A stretch of DNA of 16,364 nt from assembly GCA_020847355.1 (NCBI GenBank), contig JADLCG010000133.1, positions 1 through 16,364 on the forward strand, read 5' to 3'. The stretch's first letter is position 1, and each line of letters begins with the position of its first letter. The stretch comes from Anaerolineales bacterium (GTDB taxonomy: Bacteria; Chloroflexota; Anaerolineae; Anaerolineales; Villigracilaceae). The notes under the pieces were generated by a model. That model was not told the origin of the DNA and ran no database searches. It worked only from the letters and a program-made list of their open reading frames with translations. Made by a program: the position numbers and the translations under genes. Shown piece after piece: positions 1 through 7,357 of this stretch.

Positions 1-527
1 CGCGCTTGCGGCGGAAAAACAGGGCGCGCCTCTTCATCATAAGAATTTTCAATCAACTCATACACGCCCAATAATTTCACGCCCAAACTCGCCGCCACTT
101 TTTCCGCTTTCGTTTTCGCTTTTTCCAATGCGCTGTTTAATCCGCGCTCGCGGGCTTCGTCTTCGTTGTATCGCCATTCAATGCGTTCCAAAGCGGCATT
201 TTTTTGAGACGCGATCACATCCAACATGCCCGCCAATTGACTTAATTCTGCGCAACGAATTTTCAAGCGATACACAGCGCTGGATGATTTAAGCAACACG
301 CCGCTTTCAGTTTCGAGATGTACGCCTTGCAGTTTGAGCGCCTCTTCCTTAACTCCGAAATTGGTCAGCGCTTCGAGAAGCTGATTCACCTCTTTGGCTT
401 TTTTTAGCGCTTCATTCCCACTGACGAGCGACGAGCCTTTGACAGTCACGTGCAAATCGGCATGAGTGGCGGAGATCTCTTCTTTATAACTTGTGGATAT
501 TTTTATGGTATCAGGTTTAGCTTCCAT
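1..527 (-). CDS. SIMPL (DUF541) domain protein, C-terminus cut by window edge
   Basis: This ORF is open from the ATG at 527 to the left edge, giving about 175 residues without a stop. SIMPL/DUF541 proteins are mostly secreted or periplasmic oligomers of poorly known function. The translation shows the family layout: an early beta-rich part (KISTSYKEEISATHADLHVT), a helix ending in LLEALTNFGVKEEALK, and the late helix ALEKAKTKAEKVAASLGVKL followed by GVYELIEN, which is the signature of the family's C-terminal half. No signal peptide is visible after this start; the first residues are MEAKPDTIKI, so a cytoplasmic location is likely. An AAAGGAAAA Shine-Dalgarno run sits just upstream of the ATG. 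The gene lies downstream of kynureninase on the same strand, but a repeat-bearing gap of about 240 bases lies between them, so cotranscription is uncertain. Confidence 0.85.
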   Translation of the reverse strand, partial: MEAKPDTIKISTSYKEEISATHADLHVTVKGSSLVSGNEALKKAKEVNQLLEALTNFGVKEEALKLQGVHLETESGVLLKSSSAVYRLKIRCAELSQLAGMLDVIASQKNAALERIEWRYNEDEARERGLNSALEKAKTKAEKVAASLGVKLLGVYELIENSYDEEARPVFPPQA

Positions 528-546
528 GAATTTTCCTTTGGAAAAT

Positions 547-570
547 GACGATAGACCATGATCTATCGTC
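547..570. repeat. 9-bp inverted repeat (hairpin) upstream of the SIMPL gene
   Basis: GACGATAGA at 547-555 and TCTATCGTC at 562-570 are exact reverse complements around a 6-base loop. The hairpin sits 20 bases upstream of the SIMPL start on the minus strand. No T-run follows it on either strand, so it is not a clear intrinsic terminator. It may be an intergenic repeat or an RNA processing element. Confidence 0.6.
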
Positions 571-580
571 CATCGTCTTG

Positions 581-660
581 TTAAGTCACAGCCAACTTTT
601 GCTTCGGATACTTTTCATATCTTTTTTCTTCCAGCACACATTTGATTCTATCAAAGCCTT
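581..660 (-). pseudogene. Detached 3' end of a second kynureninase copy
   Basis: The 80 bases from 581 to 660 align without gaps to 768-847, the last codons of the intact kynureninase, with 58 of 80 bases identical by hand count. Read on the minus strand the copy encodes 25 residues starting GFDRI and ending in a TAA stop (581-583). Of these, 20 of 25 match the intact C-terminus, including the shared block YEKYPKQKL. The codon preceding the similarity is TAA, so the fragment cannot be translated as part of a longer protein. The divergence keeps the reading frame, which suggests that this was once the end of a functional homologous gene. The element at 665-761 separates the two copies. Confidence 0.8.
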
Positions 661-664
661 ATCT

Positions 665-761
665 CGTCATTGCGAGGGTGATGCGTTTCGCCCGAAGCAA
701 TCTTATGATTATGTTGGAGATTGTTTCACCGCAAAGAACAAGAGCGCGGTTCGCAATGACG
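665..761. repeat. Palindromic GTCATTGCGAG-type intergenic repeat
   Basis: The element starts with CGTCATTGCGA (665-675) and ends with its exact complement TCGCAATGACG (751-761), giving 97 bases with 11-bp terminal inverted repeats. Inner parts also look self-complementary: GAAGCAATCTTATG near 691-704 faces GGAGATTGTTTC near 716-727. There is no ORF of its own. Repeats with these ends are common as dispersed MITE/REP-like elements in environmental bacterial genomes (recalled, not searched). The element lies immediately downstream of the kynureninase stop codon and between the two kynureninase 3' ends. Confidence 0.75.
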
Positions 762-767
762 AAGATG

Positions 768-2045
768 TTACGTCACCATCAATTTCTGTTTCGGATATTT
801 TTCATACAACTTCTCTTCCATCACTTTACGAATTCTATCAAAACCTTCCCAAACATCTGCAAAAGAAATATACAACGGCGCAAACCCCAAGCGCAGATTA
901 TCTGGCGCGCGAAAATCGGGGATGACGTTCATTTCTTCGATCAAGGCGCGATTGATGCGATAGCCTTCTGCATGGCGGATGGATATATGCGAGCCGCGTT
1001 GACTTGAAGCGGCGGGGGAGCCGAGCGTAAAACCATACTGCGCCAAAAGATTCTCCGTTAAGTAAACTGCATAATCGGTCATCAAAATTGATTTTTCACG
1101 TAATGCCTGCATACCCGCTTGGAGCGTTGGTTCAATGCCCGCTTCCATGATCAGCATGGAAAGCATAGGTTGCGTGCCTGCCAAGAATCTTTGCGCGCCA
1201 TCGGCAGGTCGGTAATCTAAATCAAAGTCAAATGGATTTTTTTGTCCCCACCAACCCCAAATGGGCGAAGATAACTTATCTTGAATATTTTTATTGACAT
1301 ATAAAAATGCCGGCGCGCCGGGACCGCCATTGAGATATTTATAAGTACAACCAATCGCAAAATCCGCATTGCATTGATCTAATTCAATCGGAACAGAACC
1401 AACTGAATGACTTAAATCCCATAATACCAAAGCGCCTTTTGAATGCGCCAACTCGGTGATTCTTTGTATGTCGTAGATATAGCCGCTTTTGAAAACAACG
1501 TGCGATAAAGTTACCAATGCCGTATTTTCATTGATCGCAGATTCAAGCGCTGAAATATCGGGCGTGATGTCATTATCGCTCGCGCCGATGCGGATGATTT
1601 CATGCCCGTTTCCTAAATTTTGGTTGATACCTTGCAGAATATATAAATCGGATGGGAAGTTGAAAGTATCGGTGATGATTCGTTTTTTATTTGGCTGAAG
1701 AGTCAATGCAGAGGTGGCGAGTTTGAATAAATTCAGCGAAACTGAATCGGTGACGAGAACCTGACCCGCGCTCGCGCCGATGATTTGACCCAGCTTATCG
1801 CCGATTCTGACGGGCGCTTCCCACCAGCCTTTGTTCCAGCCGCGGATTAAATCTTTGCCCCATTGTTCGTCTACAACTTCACGCGCTTTTTGCTGAGCGG
1901 ATTTTGGCAAAACGCCCAGTGAATTGCCGTCCAGGTAGATTAAGTTTGGGTCGTGAAGCAGGAACAGGTCACGAAAAGAAGCGAGTTTGTCGTCAGCATC
2001 CAGTTGTTTTGCAAAGTCTAATGTAATAGAGAAATCTTTCATCAT
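768..2045 (-). CDS. kynU: Kynureninase (EC 3.7.1.3)
   Basis: This PLP-dependent enzyme cleaves L-kynurenine to anthranilate and alanine, or 3-hydroxykynurenine to 3-hydroxyanthranilate, in tryptophan degradation. The 425 residues match the usual family length. Recognisable blocks are IYLDGNSLGVLP (36-47), the region GWNKGWWEAPVRIGDKLG (69-86), the PLP-binding stretch VLWDLSHSVGSVP (207-219) with Asp210 and His213, and the Schiff-base lysine Lys236 in CTYKYLNGGPG. The C-terminal half keeps FDLDYRPADGAQRFLAGTQP and the substrate-binding SHISIRH block. The start codon overlaps the stop of the upstream gene in ATGATGA, with AAAGGAAA in front, so translation is probably coupled. No other kynurenine-pathway gene is seen in this window. 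A diverged duplicate of its 3' end lies just downstream. Confidence 0.95.
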   Translation of the reverse strand: MMKDFSITLDFAKQLDADDKLASFRDLFLLHDPNLIYLDGNSLGVLPKSAQQKAREVVDEQWGKDLIRGWNKGWWEAPVRIGDKLGQIIGASAGQVLVTDSVSLNLFKLATSALTLQPNKKRIITDTFNFPSDLYILQGINQNLGNGHEIIRIGASDNDITPDISALESAINENTALVTLSHVVFKSGYIYDIQRITELAHSKGALVLWDLSHSVGSVPIELDQCNADFAIGCTYKYLNGGPGAPAFLYVNKNIQDKLSSPIWGWWGQKNPFDFDLDYRPADGAQRFLAGTQPMLSMLIMEAGIEPTLQAGMQALREKSILMTDYAVYLTENLLAQYGFTLGSPAASSQRGSHISIRHAEGYRINRALIEEMNVIPDFRAPDNLRLGFAPLYISFADVWEGFDRIRKVMEEKLYEKYPKQKLMVT

Positions 2046-2623
2046 TTTCCTTTTGAAATAAATTCACATGAAAGAATTTTTTTAACTTGTTTGGTGTAAT
2101 AAAAAGCGTAGGTGTCGCCTTCCTCCATGATGCTGAGTAATTCTTCATTCACGTTTTCAAACGCAATTTTACCAACGCGTAATTCATATTGTTGCACAGT
2201 ACGATAATTGGAGACCTCGCTGGTTGAAGTGGGAACTCGTTTTTCAACTTTTACAAAATTAATTTTGCCTTGCACTGATAGAACGGTATTATCCAATTTG
2301 CTGATTCCCATTTTGAATGCGCCATAAGCAAAAAAACCAAAGAATAAAGTTGGAAGCCCGCCGCCTAAAACGAGAGATAGCGTTTCGCTTGAGCTCAAAC
2401 TTTCTCCTGAAAATAATTTCAAAATCGAATCGCCTGCTACAAAATAAATAATCACCAATGCAACGATGATAAAAAATATTCCCGCGCCGACGAAAATTTG
2501 GTCGGCGCCTTTTTCATCGCTTTCCAATTTTGATTTTTGTTTTGCTGAAAGTTTTCCCGAACGATTGGCGTTTAAATCAGTTTCGTCAAATATAAAAAAC
2601 TTGCGTACTTCAGAATCAGACAT
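2042..2623 (-). CDS. Hypothetical protein with two membrane segments
   Basis: I do not recognise a named family. The 193-residue product has a charged N-terminus (Lys-rich to about residue 38), a strong membrane helix at about 44-64 (FVGAGIFFIIVALVIIYFVA), a short polar loop, and a second helix at about 85-106 ending in GFFAYGAFKMGI. It finishes with a soluble beta-rich C-terminal domain of about 85 residues that contains YELRVGKIAFENVNEELL and GDTYAFYYT. The layout suggests a membrane-anchored small domain facing one side of the membrane. AAAGGAG precedes the ATG at good spacing. It lies 1 base after the GMC oxidoreductase gene and overlaps kynU by 4 bases, so it is an integral member of this operon. 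Confidence 0.8.
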   Translation of the reverse strand: MSDSEVRKFFIFDETDLNANRSGKLSAKQKSKLESDEKGADQIFVGAGIFFIIVALVIIYFVAGDSILKLFSGESLSSSETLSLVLGGGLPTLFFGFFAYGAFKMGISKLDNTVLSVQGKINFVKVEKRVPTSTSEVSNYRTVQQYELRVGKIAFENVNEELLSIMEEGDTYAFYYTKQVKKILSCEFISKGK

Positions 2624-2624
2624 T

Positions 2625-4229
2625 TTATGCTCCTTTGTTTTTTAGCTTGCTCATTGCATACTCCGCAATTGCTGTGATCGTCAGGCTGGGGTTTACGCCC
2701 GGGTTGGCCGGCATCACCGAACCGTCAATGATGTACAAGCCTTTGTAATTATGAATTTCAAAATTCTCGTCAATCAAACTTTCTTCAACGGTTTTGCCCA
2801 TTGGCGCGCCGCCTAAAATGTGAGCGGTGGTGGGCAAGCCCAATAAATTTTCGCCAATCGAACCCAGCGCCACGCCATTCACTCGTTTGGCAAATTCGCG
2901 CGTCACTTCATGCGAGCCTTGCACTTGGGCATTAATTTTGTAGCCGGGTTCTTCATCTGCAATCAAGCCTTTGCGAAACAATGTAAATAAACTTCTGCCA
3001 ATTTTGAAGCGCATTCGGTTATCGGCATGTTGCATCACCAATAAAATCGTGACGTTGTGCGCCCAGTGCGGTAAAAACGAGGCTTTGGCAAAATCAATTG
3101 GATGGGTGAGCGCCCACCATAGAAATTTCAAAATGCGAATCGGAACGCTGACGTTGGTTTCAATCAACGGCGCGGCGAGAAAACGCATCAGGGATGAACC
3201 GTCAGGATAGCGTACCGGTTCAATGCGCGTGATTTTATCGTGATTGTAAATAGACGAGATGGCGACGCCTTGCGAATAATTAATATCAGATTTACGCGCC
3301 ACGCTTCCCAGCAGACCTTCAGAGTTGGTCCTCACCATCGTCCCCAGTTTGGCGGATAGTTTCGGCAGTGATTTCTTCACGTCTCTCAAATGCAAAAGCA
3401 ATTTCATCGTCCCCATTACCCCCGCGGAAAAAATTACATTCTTAGCATAAACAGTTTTCTTTTGCTTGAATAGTTTTGTGGAGGATTGATATTCAATTTC
3501 ATAGCGTGCATCTTTCACTGACAACTGATTACTGTTTACTTCTTTTACATTTATAACTTCAACTTCCGATTTTACAACTGCCCCGTGTTTCTCCGCAAAA
3601 TATAAATAATTTTTAGGCAAGGTGTTTTTGGCATTATGTCTGCATCCCACCATACAGCCGCCGCAATGGATACAGCCCGCTCGCTCGGGTCCCTCTCCGC
3701 CAAAGAACGGATCGGGGACAGTCACCCCAGCCTCCCCGAAGAAAGCGCCGACATCCGTTGCGCGGAAGGTGTGTCCCATGCGGTTTTCATCCGCCATTTG
3801 TTTGAGAATTAAATCCGCTTGCCATAATTTAGGGTTGCGCGAAACGCCGAGCATTTTCTGCGCGGTTTCATAATGCGGTTTCAATACCTCGCCCCATGTG
3901 ACGTTTTGATTCCAAGCGGGCGTAGCAAAGGTTTCATCCGTGGGAATTTCTAATACATTGGCGTAACCCAAACTGCCGCCGCCCACGCCTGCGCCATGCA
4001 AAACCATCACGCCTTTGAGCAGGCTGATTTGCAAAATGCCATGCGCGTGAATGGCGGGCGCCCAGAGATATTTCCAATATTGCCAATTTGTTTTTGCAAA
4101 ATCTTGATCTTCAAAACGCTTCCCCTTTTCCAACACTAAAACCGAATAACCTTTTTCGGTTAATCGCATGGCGGAGACGGAACCGCCAAAGCCCGAGCCG
4201 ATGATGACGTAATCGTAGATTTGATTCAT
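2625..4229 (-). CDS. GMC-family FAD oxidoreductase, cholesterol-oxidase-like
   Basis: This is a flavoprotein oxidoreductase that should act on an alcohol or sterol-like substrate; the actual substrate is unknown. Of 534 residues, the N-terminus YVIIGSGFGGSVSA gives the FAD dinucleotide motif (Gly11, Gly13, Gly16). HGAGVGGGSLGYANV (78-92) is the second FAD-contact block. The C-terminal GLYIIDGSVMPANPGVNPSL (497-516) is the GMC signature. His470 (HILGGAPMG) and Asn513 (NPSLT) align with the catalytic His and Asn of cholesterol oxidases. The insertion at 186-196 holds four cysteines, CIHCGGCMVGC, seen in a subgroup of bacterial GMC proteins. No signal peptide is visible. The start overlaps the vapC stop in ATGA with no clear Shine-Dalgarno, so translation is probably coupled to vapC. 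Confidence 0.9.
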   Translation of the reverse strand: MNQIYDYVIIGSGFGGSVSAMRLTEKGYSVLVLEKGKRFEDQDFAKTNWQYWKYLWAPAIHAHGILQISLLKGVMVLHGAGVGGGSLGYANVLEIPTDETFATPAWNQNVTWGEVLKPHYETAQKMLGVSRNPKLWQADLILKQMADENRMGHTFRATDVGAFFGEAGVTVPDPFFGGEGPERAGCIHCGGCMVGCRHNAKNTLPKNYLYFAEKHGAVVKSEVEVINVKEVNSNQLSVKDARYEIEYQSSTKLFKQKKTVYAKNVIFSAGVMGTMKLLLHLRDVKKSLPKLSAKLGTMVRTNSEGLLGSVARKSDINYSQGVAISSIYNHDKITRIEPVRYPDGSSLMRFLAAPLIETNVSVPIRILKFLWWALTHPIDFAKASFLPHWAHNVTILLVMQHADNRMRFKIGRSLFTLFRKGLIADEEPGYKINAQVQGSHEVTREFAKRVNGVALGSIGENLLGLPTTAHILGGAPMGKTVEESLIDENFEIHNYKGLYIIDGSVMPANPGVNPSLTITAIAEYAMSKLKNKGA

Positions 4230-4609
4230 CGTTGATATTTTTTGGGGATATATTTTACGTCGTCAAATGTTTTAAAGTGTTCGTCTTGCGTCCATAATAT
4301 GGCTTCGTTTGCGCGCGTTGCCGCTAATATGAAACTATCTGCCATTGGCAATTTTAGGTCGTAAGAAATTTTCGCGGCGCTCAATGCAATCGATTCGTCT
4401 AACTCGATCACTTTGCCTAGTTTCATATCGCCGATGTGTTTTTGCGCTTCATTGATTCCGCTTTGTACTAAAATTCTTTTGAACACTTCATAGATGCAGA
4501 TTACCGGGACAAGTAAATTTTTTGTATCTTCGATGGCAGGCGCAAAGAAATCGGCATTGTTGCCTTCCGCAAAATATTCGAGCCAGCCCGAAGAGTCTAC
4601 AAGGTTCAT
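4226..4609 (-). CDS. vapC: VapC-type PIN-domain ribonuclease toxin
   Basis: PIN-domain toxins are magnesium-dependent endoribonucleases that cut tRNA or rRNA and are held inactive by a VapB antitoxin. The 127 residues carry the acidic quartet expected of an active enzyme: Asp5 (NLVDSSGWLEY), Glu41 (ICIYEVFKR), Asp91 (LPMADSFILA) and Asp109 (WTQDEHF). The start is preceded by GGAG and overlaps the vapB stop by 4 bases, the usual toxin-antitoxin arrangement. Unusually, the 3' end overlaps the GMC oxidoreductase start, so the module heads a metabolic operon. I am confident of the family; the RNA target cannot be read from the sequence. Confidence 0.93.
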   Translation of the reverse strand: MNLVDSSGWLEYFAEGNNADFFAPAIEDTKNLLVPVICIYEVFKRILVQSGINEAQKHIGDMKLGKVIELDESIALSAAKISYDLKLPMADSFILAATRANEAILWTQDEHFKTFDDVKYIPKKYQR

Positions 4610-4815
4610 ACGCGCTCCGTTTCATCGCGTTCCACGTCTGTGCTTATTCCTTTCAATGAGCCACGCGCCTGTTTGATGGGGCGAACGGGAATAAAGACAA
4701 CCATGTTGTCGTAAGCGATGACGTGCATTTTCTGCCCGGGTTTTACGCGCATTTTTTCGCGTACTTTTTGCGGAATGACCACTTGGTATTTAGGGGAAAC
4801 GGTTACGGCGTCCAT
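4606..4815 (-). CDS. vapB: VapB-type AbrB/MazE-fold antitoxin
   Basis: The 69-residue product begins MDAVTVSPKYQVVIPQKVRE, the classic SpoVT-AbrB swapped-hairpin DNA-binding domain, followed by KPGQKMHVIAYDNMVVFIPV (residues 25-44). The last 20 or so residues (GSLKGISTDVERDETERV) are the charged tail that neutralises the toxin. It should bind its own promoter and repress the operon, with VapC as co-repressor, as in other VapBC pairs. AGGAG lies 6 bases before the ATG. It is the first gene of the leftward operon and the only one with an obvious promoter, so its autoregulation may extend to the GMC and kynureninase genes. Confidence 0.92.
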   Translation of the reverse strand: MDAVTVSPKYQVVIPQKVREKMRVKPGQKMHVIAYDNMVVFIPVRPIKQARGSLKGISTDVERDETERV

Positions 4816-4849
4816 ACAAAGCTCCTATCGAACACGAAATCGTAAAACG

Positions 4850-4858
4850 ATTATAGCA
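4850..4858 (-). promoter_or_regulatory. Extended -10 promoter of the vapB operon
   Basis: On the minus strand TGCTATAAT (4858 to 4850) gives a consensus -10 with the TG extension, about 35 bases upstream of the vapB ATG. No good -35 is seen; TCAAGG lies at 17-base spacing. GTAAAACG and related A/T-rich bases lie between this and the Shine-Dalgarno, where VapB-VapC might bind. Confidence 0.7.
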
Positions 4859-4882
4859 TACTCTCGCGCTTACCTTGAACAC

Positions 4883-4891
4883 TGCTATAAT
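4883..4891 (+). promoter_or_regulatory. Extended -10 promoter giving a leaderless UbiA-like mRNA
   Basis: TGCTATAAT at 4883-4891 is the same nine-base box as the divergent vapB promoter. It ends 8 bases before the GTG start at 4900, so transcription should begin at or next to the start codon. No Shine-Dalgarno is present between them. Confidence 0.65.
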
Positions 4892-4899
4892 TCCTGATT

Positions 4900-5673
4900 G
4901 TGAAAGCCACATTTAAATATCTTTTATTGTTAATCCATTATTGGTTTCCAGTGGCGTTGGGCTGGTCTATCGCCTTGGTGATTCAACGCGCCACAGATAT
5001 TCCGCTCTTCGCTTCGGGCTTTTATCTTTATCTATTGACCATTTTCGCCGCCTATAATCTCGACCGCATTATAGATAACGACGATCCGTCGCGCCCAGTC
5101 TGGTTGCAAATTGCCTTGATTTTAGGTTGCGCGTTTTCAACGCTCACAGGTTTAGTGATTGCTTTTCAACTGTCCATGCAAACATTTTCAGCGTTGCTTG
5201 TTTTTTCGATCATCACATTGTTTTATAAATGGGCGAAAAAACTTCCGTTGATAAAAGGACTTTTGGTGGCGGTTGTGTGGGTTTGGGCGGGTGTGGCTTT
5301 GCCGTTTGTAAATCAGCGTTGGTTTGCATGGCAATTTTGGACCATGAGCATTTCGCTTCCAATCGTTATTCTAATGACCTGCGGCGTGATCCTCTGCGAT
5401 TTCAAAGATATAAAAACAGACGGCGCGAGCGGCGTAAAAAGTTTGCCTGTGCTTTTAGGATTACAGAAAACTACTTGGATTATTTCCGCTTTATTGCTGA
5501 TCGCCGCTATTATTTCTTATCATGAAAATAGAATTGGGCTGGTTGTAAGTAGCGCCGCGCTCATCGCGCTCGCGCAATTTCCGCGAATTTTAGCTTTAGA
5601 CGCAATTGGTCCATTGATCGTGGACGCTTCTTTATCTTTGCCGGGGTTATTAATTGCATTACACTTAATCTAA
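4900..5673 (+). CDS. UbiA-like membrane prenyltransferase
   Basis: UbiA-superfamily enzymes are integral membrane proteins that transfer prenyl groups to aromatic or other lipid-precursor acceptors, for example in quinone or tetraether lipid synthesis. This 257-residue protein is hydrophobic throughout with about eight membrane helices. Its two Asp motifs are recognisable: N53-x-D55-x3-D59 in AAYNLDRIID, a weakened form of the family NDxxDxxxD, and Asp167, Asp170 and Asp174 in CDFKDIKTDGASGVKSLP, a good second motif. The missing Asp after Asn53 makes the exact activity uncertain, and the acceptor is unknown. It starts with GTG directly behind a -10 box (leaderless). The gamma-glutamyltransferase gene starts 2 bases after its stop, so the two are cotranscribed. 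Confidence 0.75.
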   Translation: MKATFKYLLLLIHYWFPVALGWSIALVIQRATDIPLFASGFYLYLLTIFAAYNLDRIIDNDDPSRPVWLQIALILGCAFSTLTGLVIAFQLSMQTFSALLVFSIITLFYKWAKKLPLIKGLLVAVVWVWAGVALPFVNQRWFAWQFWTMSISLPIVILMTCGVILCDFKDIKTDGASGVKSLPVLLGLQKTTWIISALLLIAAIISYHENRIGLVVSSAALIALAQFPRILALDAIGPLIVDASLSLPGLLIALHLI

Positions 5674-5675
5674 TT

Positions 5676-7304
5676 ATGACCAATCCAAATTTCAACTCAC
5701 ATCGTTCATCGGTTTATAGCAAACGCGGCATTGTGGCAACTTCACAACCGTTGGCAACTGCGGCGGGTATTGAAATCTTATCTAAAGGCGGCAATGCGGC
5801 AGATGCGGCTGTGGCTTGTGCGGCGGCGTTGAATGTCACCGAGCCAACCTCCACTGGAATTGGCGGGGATATGTTCGCTTTGTATTTTGACTCGACTACC
5901 AAGCAGGTGACTGCATTGAATGGCTCGGGCCGCGCCTCTTCCTTGCTGACGCTGGATACGCTAAAGAAAAATAATTTCTTGGCTGACGGTTTACCGCCCT
6001 TTCATCCATATACCATTACAGTCCCTGGCGCTTGTGCGGGCTGGTGCGACTTAATCGAGAAGCGTGGCTCGCTTTCATTGACGGAAATTTTATCGCCAGC
6101 CATTCGCCTCGCCGATGAAGGCTTTCCCGTTGCGCCGATCACCGCTTATTTTTGGAGTCGTGGCGTTGAGCGACAATTAAAATCCGCGTTGAATGGACAT
6201 GAATTAACCATTGATGGACGTGCGCCAAAAGCAGGCGAGATTTTTTATAACAAAGGCTTGGCAAAAACTTTTCGTTTGGTGGCGGAGCAAAAGGCTGAGG
6301 CGTTTTACAAAGGTCACATAGCAGAATCAATAATCAGCGTGATTAAAGAGGCGGGCGGGGTGATGTCAGATGTTGATTTAGCAGAACATGTCTCCACTTG
6401 GGAAAATCCGATTTCGGTTAATTATCATGGGCTGAAAGTTTATGAATGCCCGCCTAATGGACAAGGTATCGCGGCGTTGATTGCTTTGAATATTTTAGAA
6501 GGTTTTGATTTGGCTTCATTAGATTCGTTAGCGCCGGAAAAAATGCACTTGATGATTGAAGCCCTGCGCCTCGCCTTTGCCGATGCGAATTGGTATGTGG
6601 CGGACCCCGCATTTTCAAAAATCCCGCTGAATGAATTGTTATCGAAAGATTATGCAAACGAACGCAGAAAATTAATTAATTTGAAACAAGCCACCGTTGA
6701 TCAAAAACGCGGCGCGCCTGTGGCTTCATCATCCACTGTGTATTTGAGCGTGGTGGATGGTTTTGGGAATGCGTGTTCGTTTATCAATAGCAATTACATG
6801 GGCTTTGGCACAGGCATTATGCCGAAGGGTTGGGGATTTACTTTGCAAAATCGCGGACATAATTTTAGTTTAGACCCCGATCATCCAAATGTCCTTGCGC
6901 CGAAGAAACGTCCGTATCATACAATCATTCCCGCTATGGTGACTCGTGAATCAGATAATTCATTATATGCTTCCTACGGCGTGATGGGCGGATTTATGCA
7001 ACCGCAAGGTCATGTGCAAGTGTTATCTGCGTTAAAAGATTCAAACCTCGATCCACAATCCGCATTAGATTTGCCGAGATTTTGTATTGATGTAGATAAG
7101 TCTGGTGGGCGCGTTGCTATTGAAGAAGGAATGCCTAGTTCAACGATGGATGAATTAAAGAAAATGGGTCATCCTATTTACGAAGTTAAAGGATATGAAA
7201 GAGCATTGTTTGGAAGAGGTCAAGTAATTACACGGGATTCTGAGGCGGGCGTGTTGTGCGGCGGGAGTGATTCAAGAGCAGATGGTTATGCGGGGAGTTT
7301 GTAG
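5676..7304 (+). CDS. Gamma-glutamyltransferase family protein
   Basis: This Ntn-hydrolase is made as a precursor that cleaves itself in front of a Thr nucleophile; members transfer or hydrolyse gamma-glutamyl groups of glutathione and related amides. The 542 residues span both subunits: an N-terminal GNAADAAVACAAALNVTEP (40-58) with the TSTGIGGDMFAL block (58-69), and the processing site at Ser353-Thr354 in SSSTVYLSVVD, where Thr354 lies seven residues before the conserved Asp. Also present are NSNYMGFGTGI and, near the end, GVLCGGSDSRADGYAG. The residue after Thr354 is Val, where classical enzymes have Thr-His, so it belongs to a divergent branch. No signal peptide is visible, unlike periplasmic GGT, so a cytoplasmic role or another amide substrate is possible. 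Confidence 0.9.
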   Translation: MTNPNFNSHRSSVYSKRGIVATSQPLATAAGIEILSKGGNAADAAVACAAALNVTEPTSTGIGGDMFALYFDSTTKQVTALNGSGRASSLLTLDTLKKNNFLADGLPPFHPYTITVPGACAGWCDLIEKRGSLSLTEILSPAIRLADEGFPVAPITAYFWSRGVERQLKSALNGHELTIDGRAPKAGEIFYNKGLAKTFRLVAEQKAEAFYKGHIAESIISVIKEAGGVMSDVDLAEHVSTWENPISVNYHGLKVYECPPNGQGIAALIALNILEGFDLASLDSLAPEKMHLMIEALRLAFADANWYVADPAFSKIPLNELLSKDYANERRKLINLKQATVDQKRGAPVASSSTVYLSVVDGFGNACSFINSNYMGFGTGIMPKGWGFTLQNRGHNFSLDPDHPNVLAPKKRPYHTIIPAMVTRESDNSLYASYGVMGGFMQPQGHVQVLSALKDSNLDPQSALDLPRFCIDVDKSGGRVAIEEGMPSSTMDELKKMGHPIYEVKGYERALFGRGQVITRDSEAGVLCGGSDSRADGYAGSL

Positions 7305-7357
7305 GGCTTAGGAAGCGTTAAAAATGAAAATGATTAGGAGTTGGAGAGCATACTTGC

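Noticed and set aside
545..1007. Overlapping plus-strand ORFs of 121-126 codons across the kynureninase 3' end.
   Set aside because: They run antisense through the kynureninase gene and the repeat, have no family resemblance and no ribosome-binding site.
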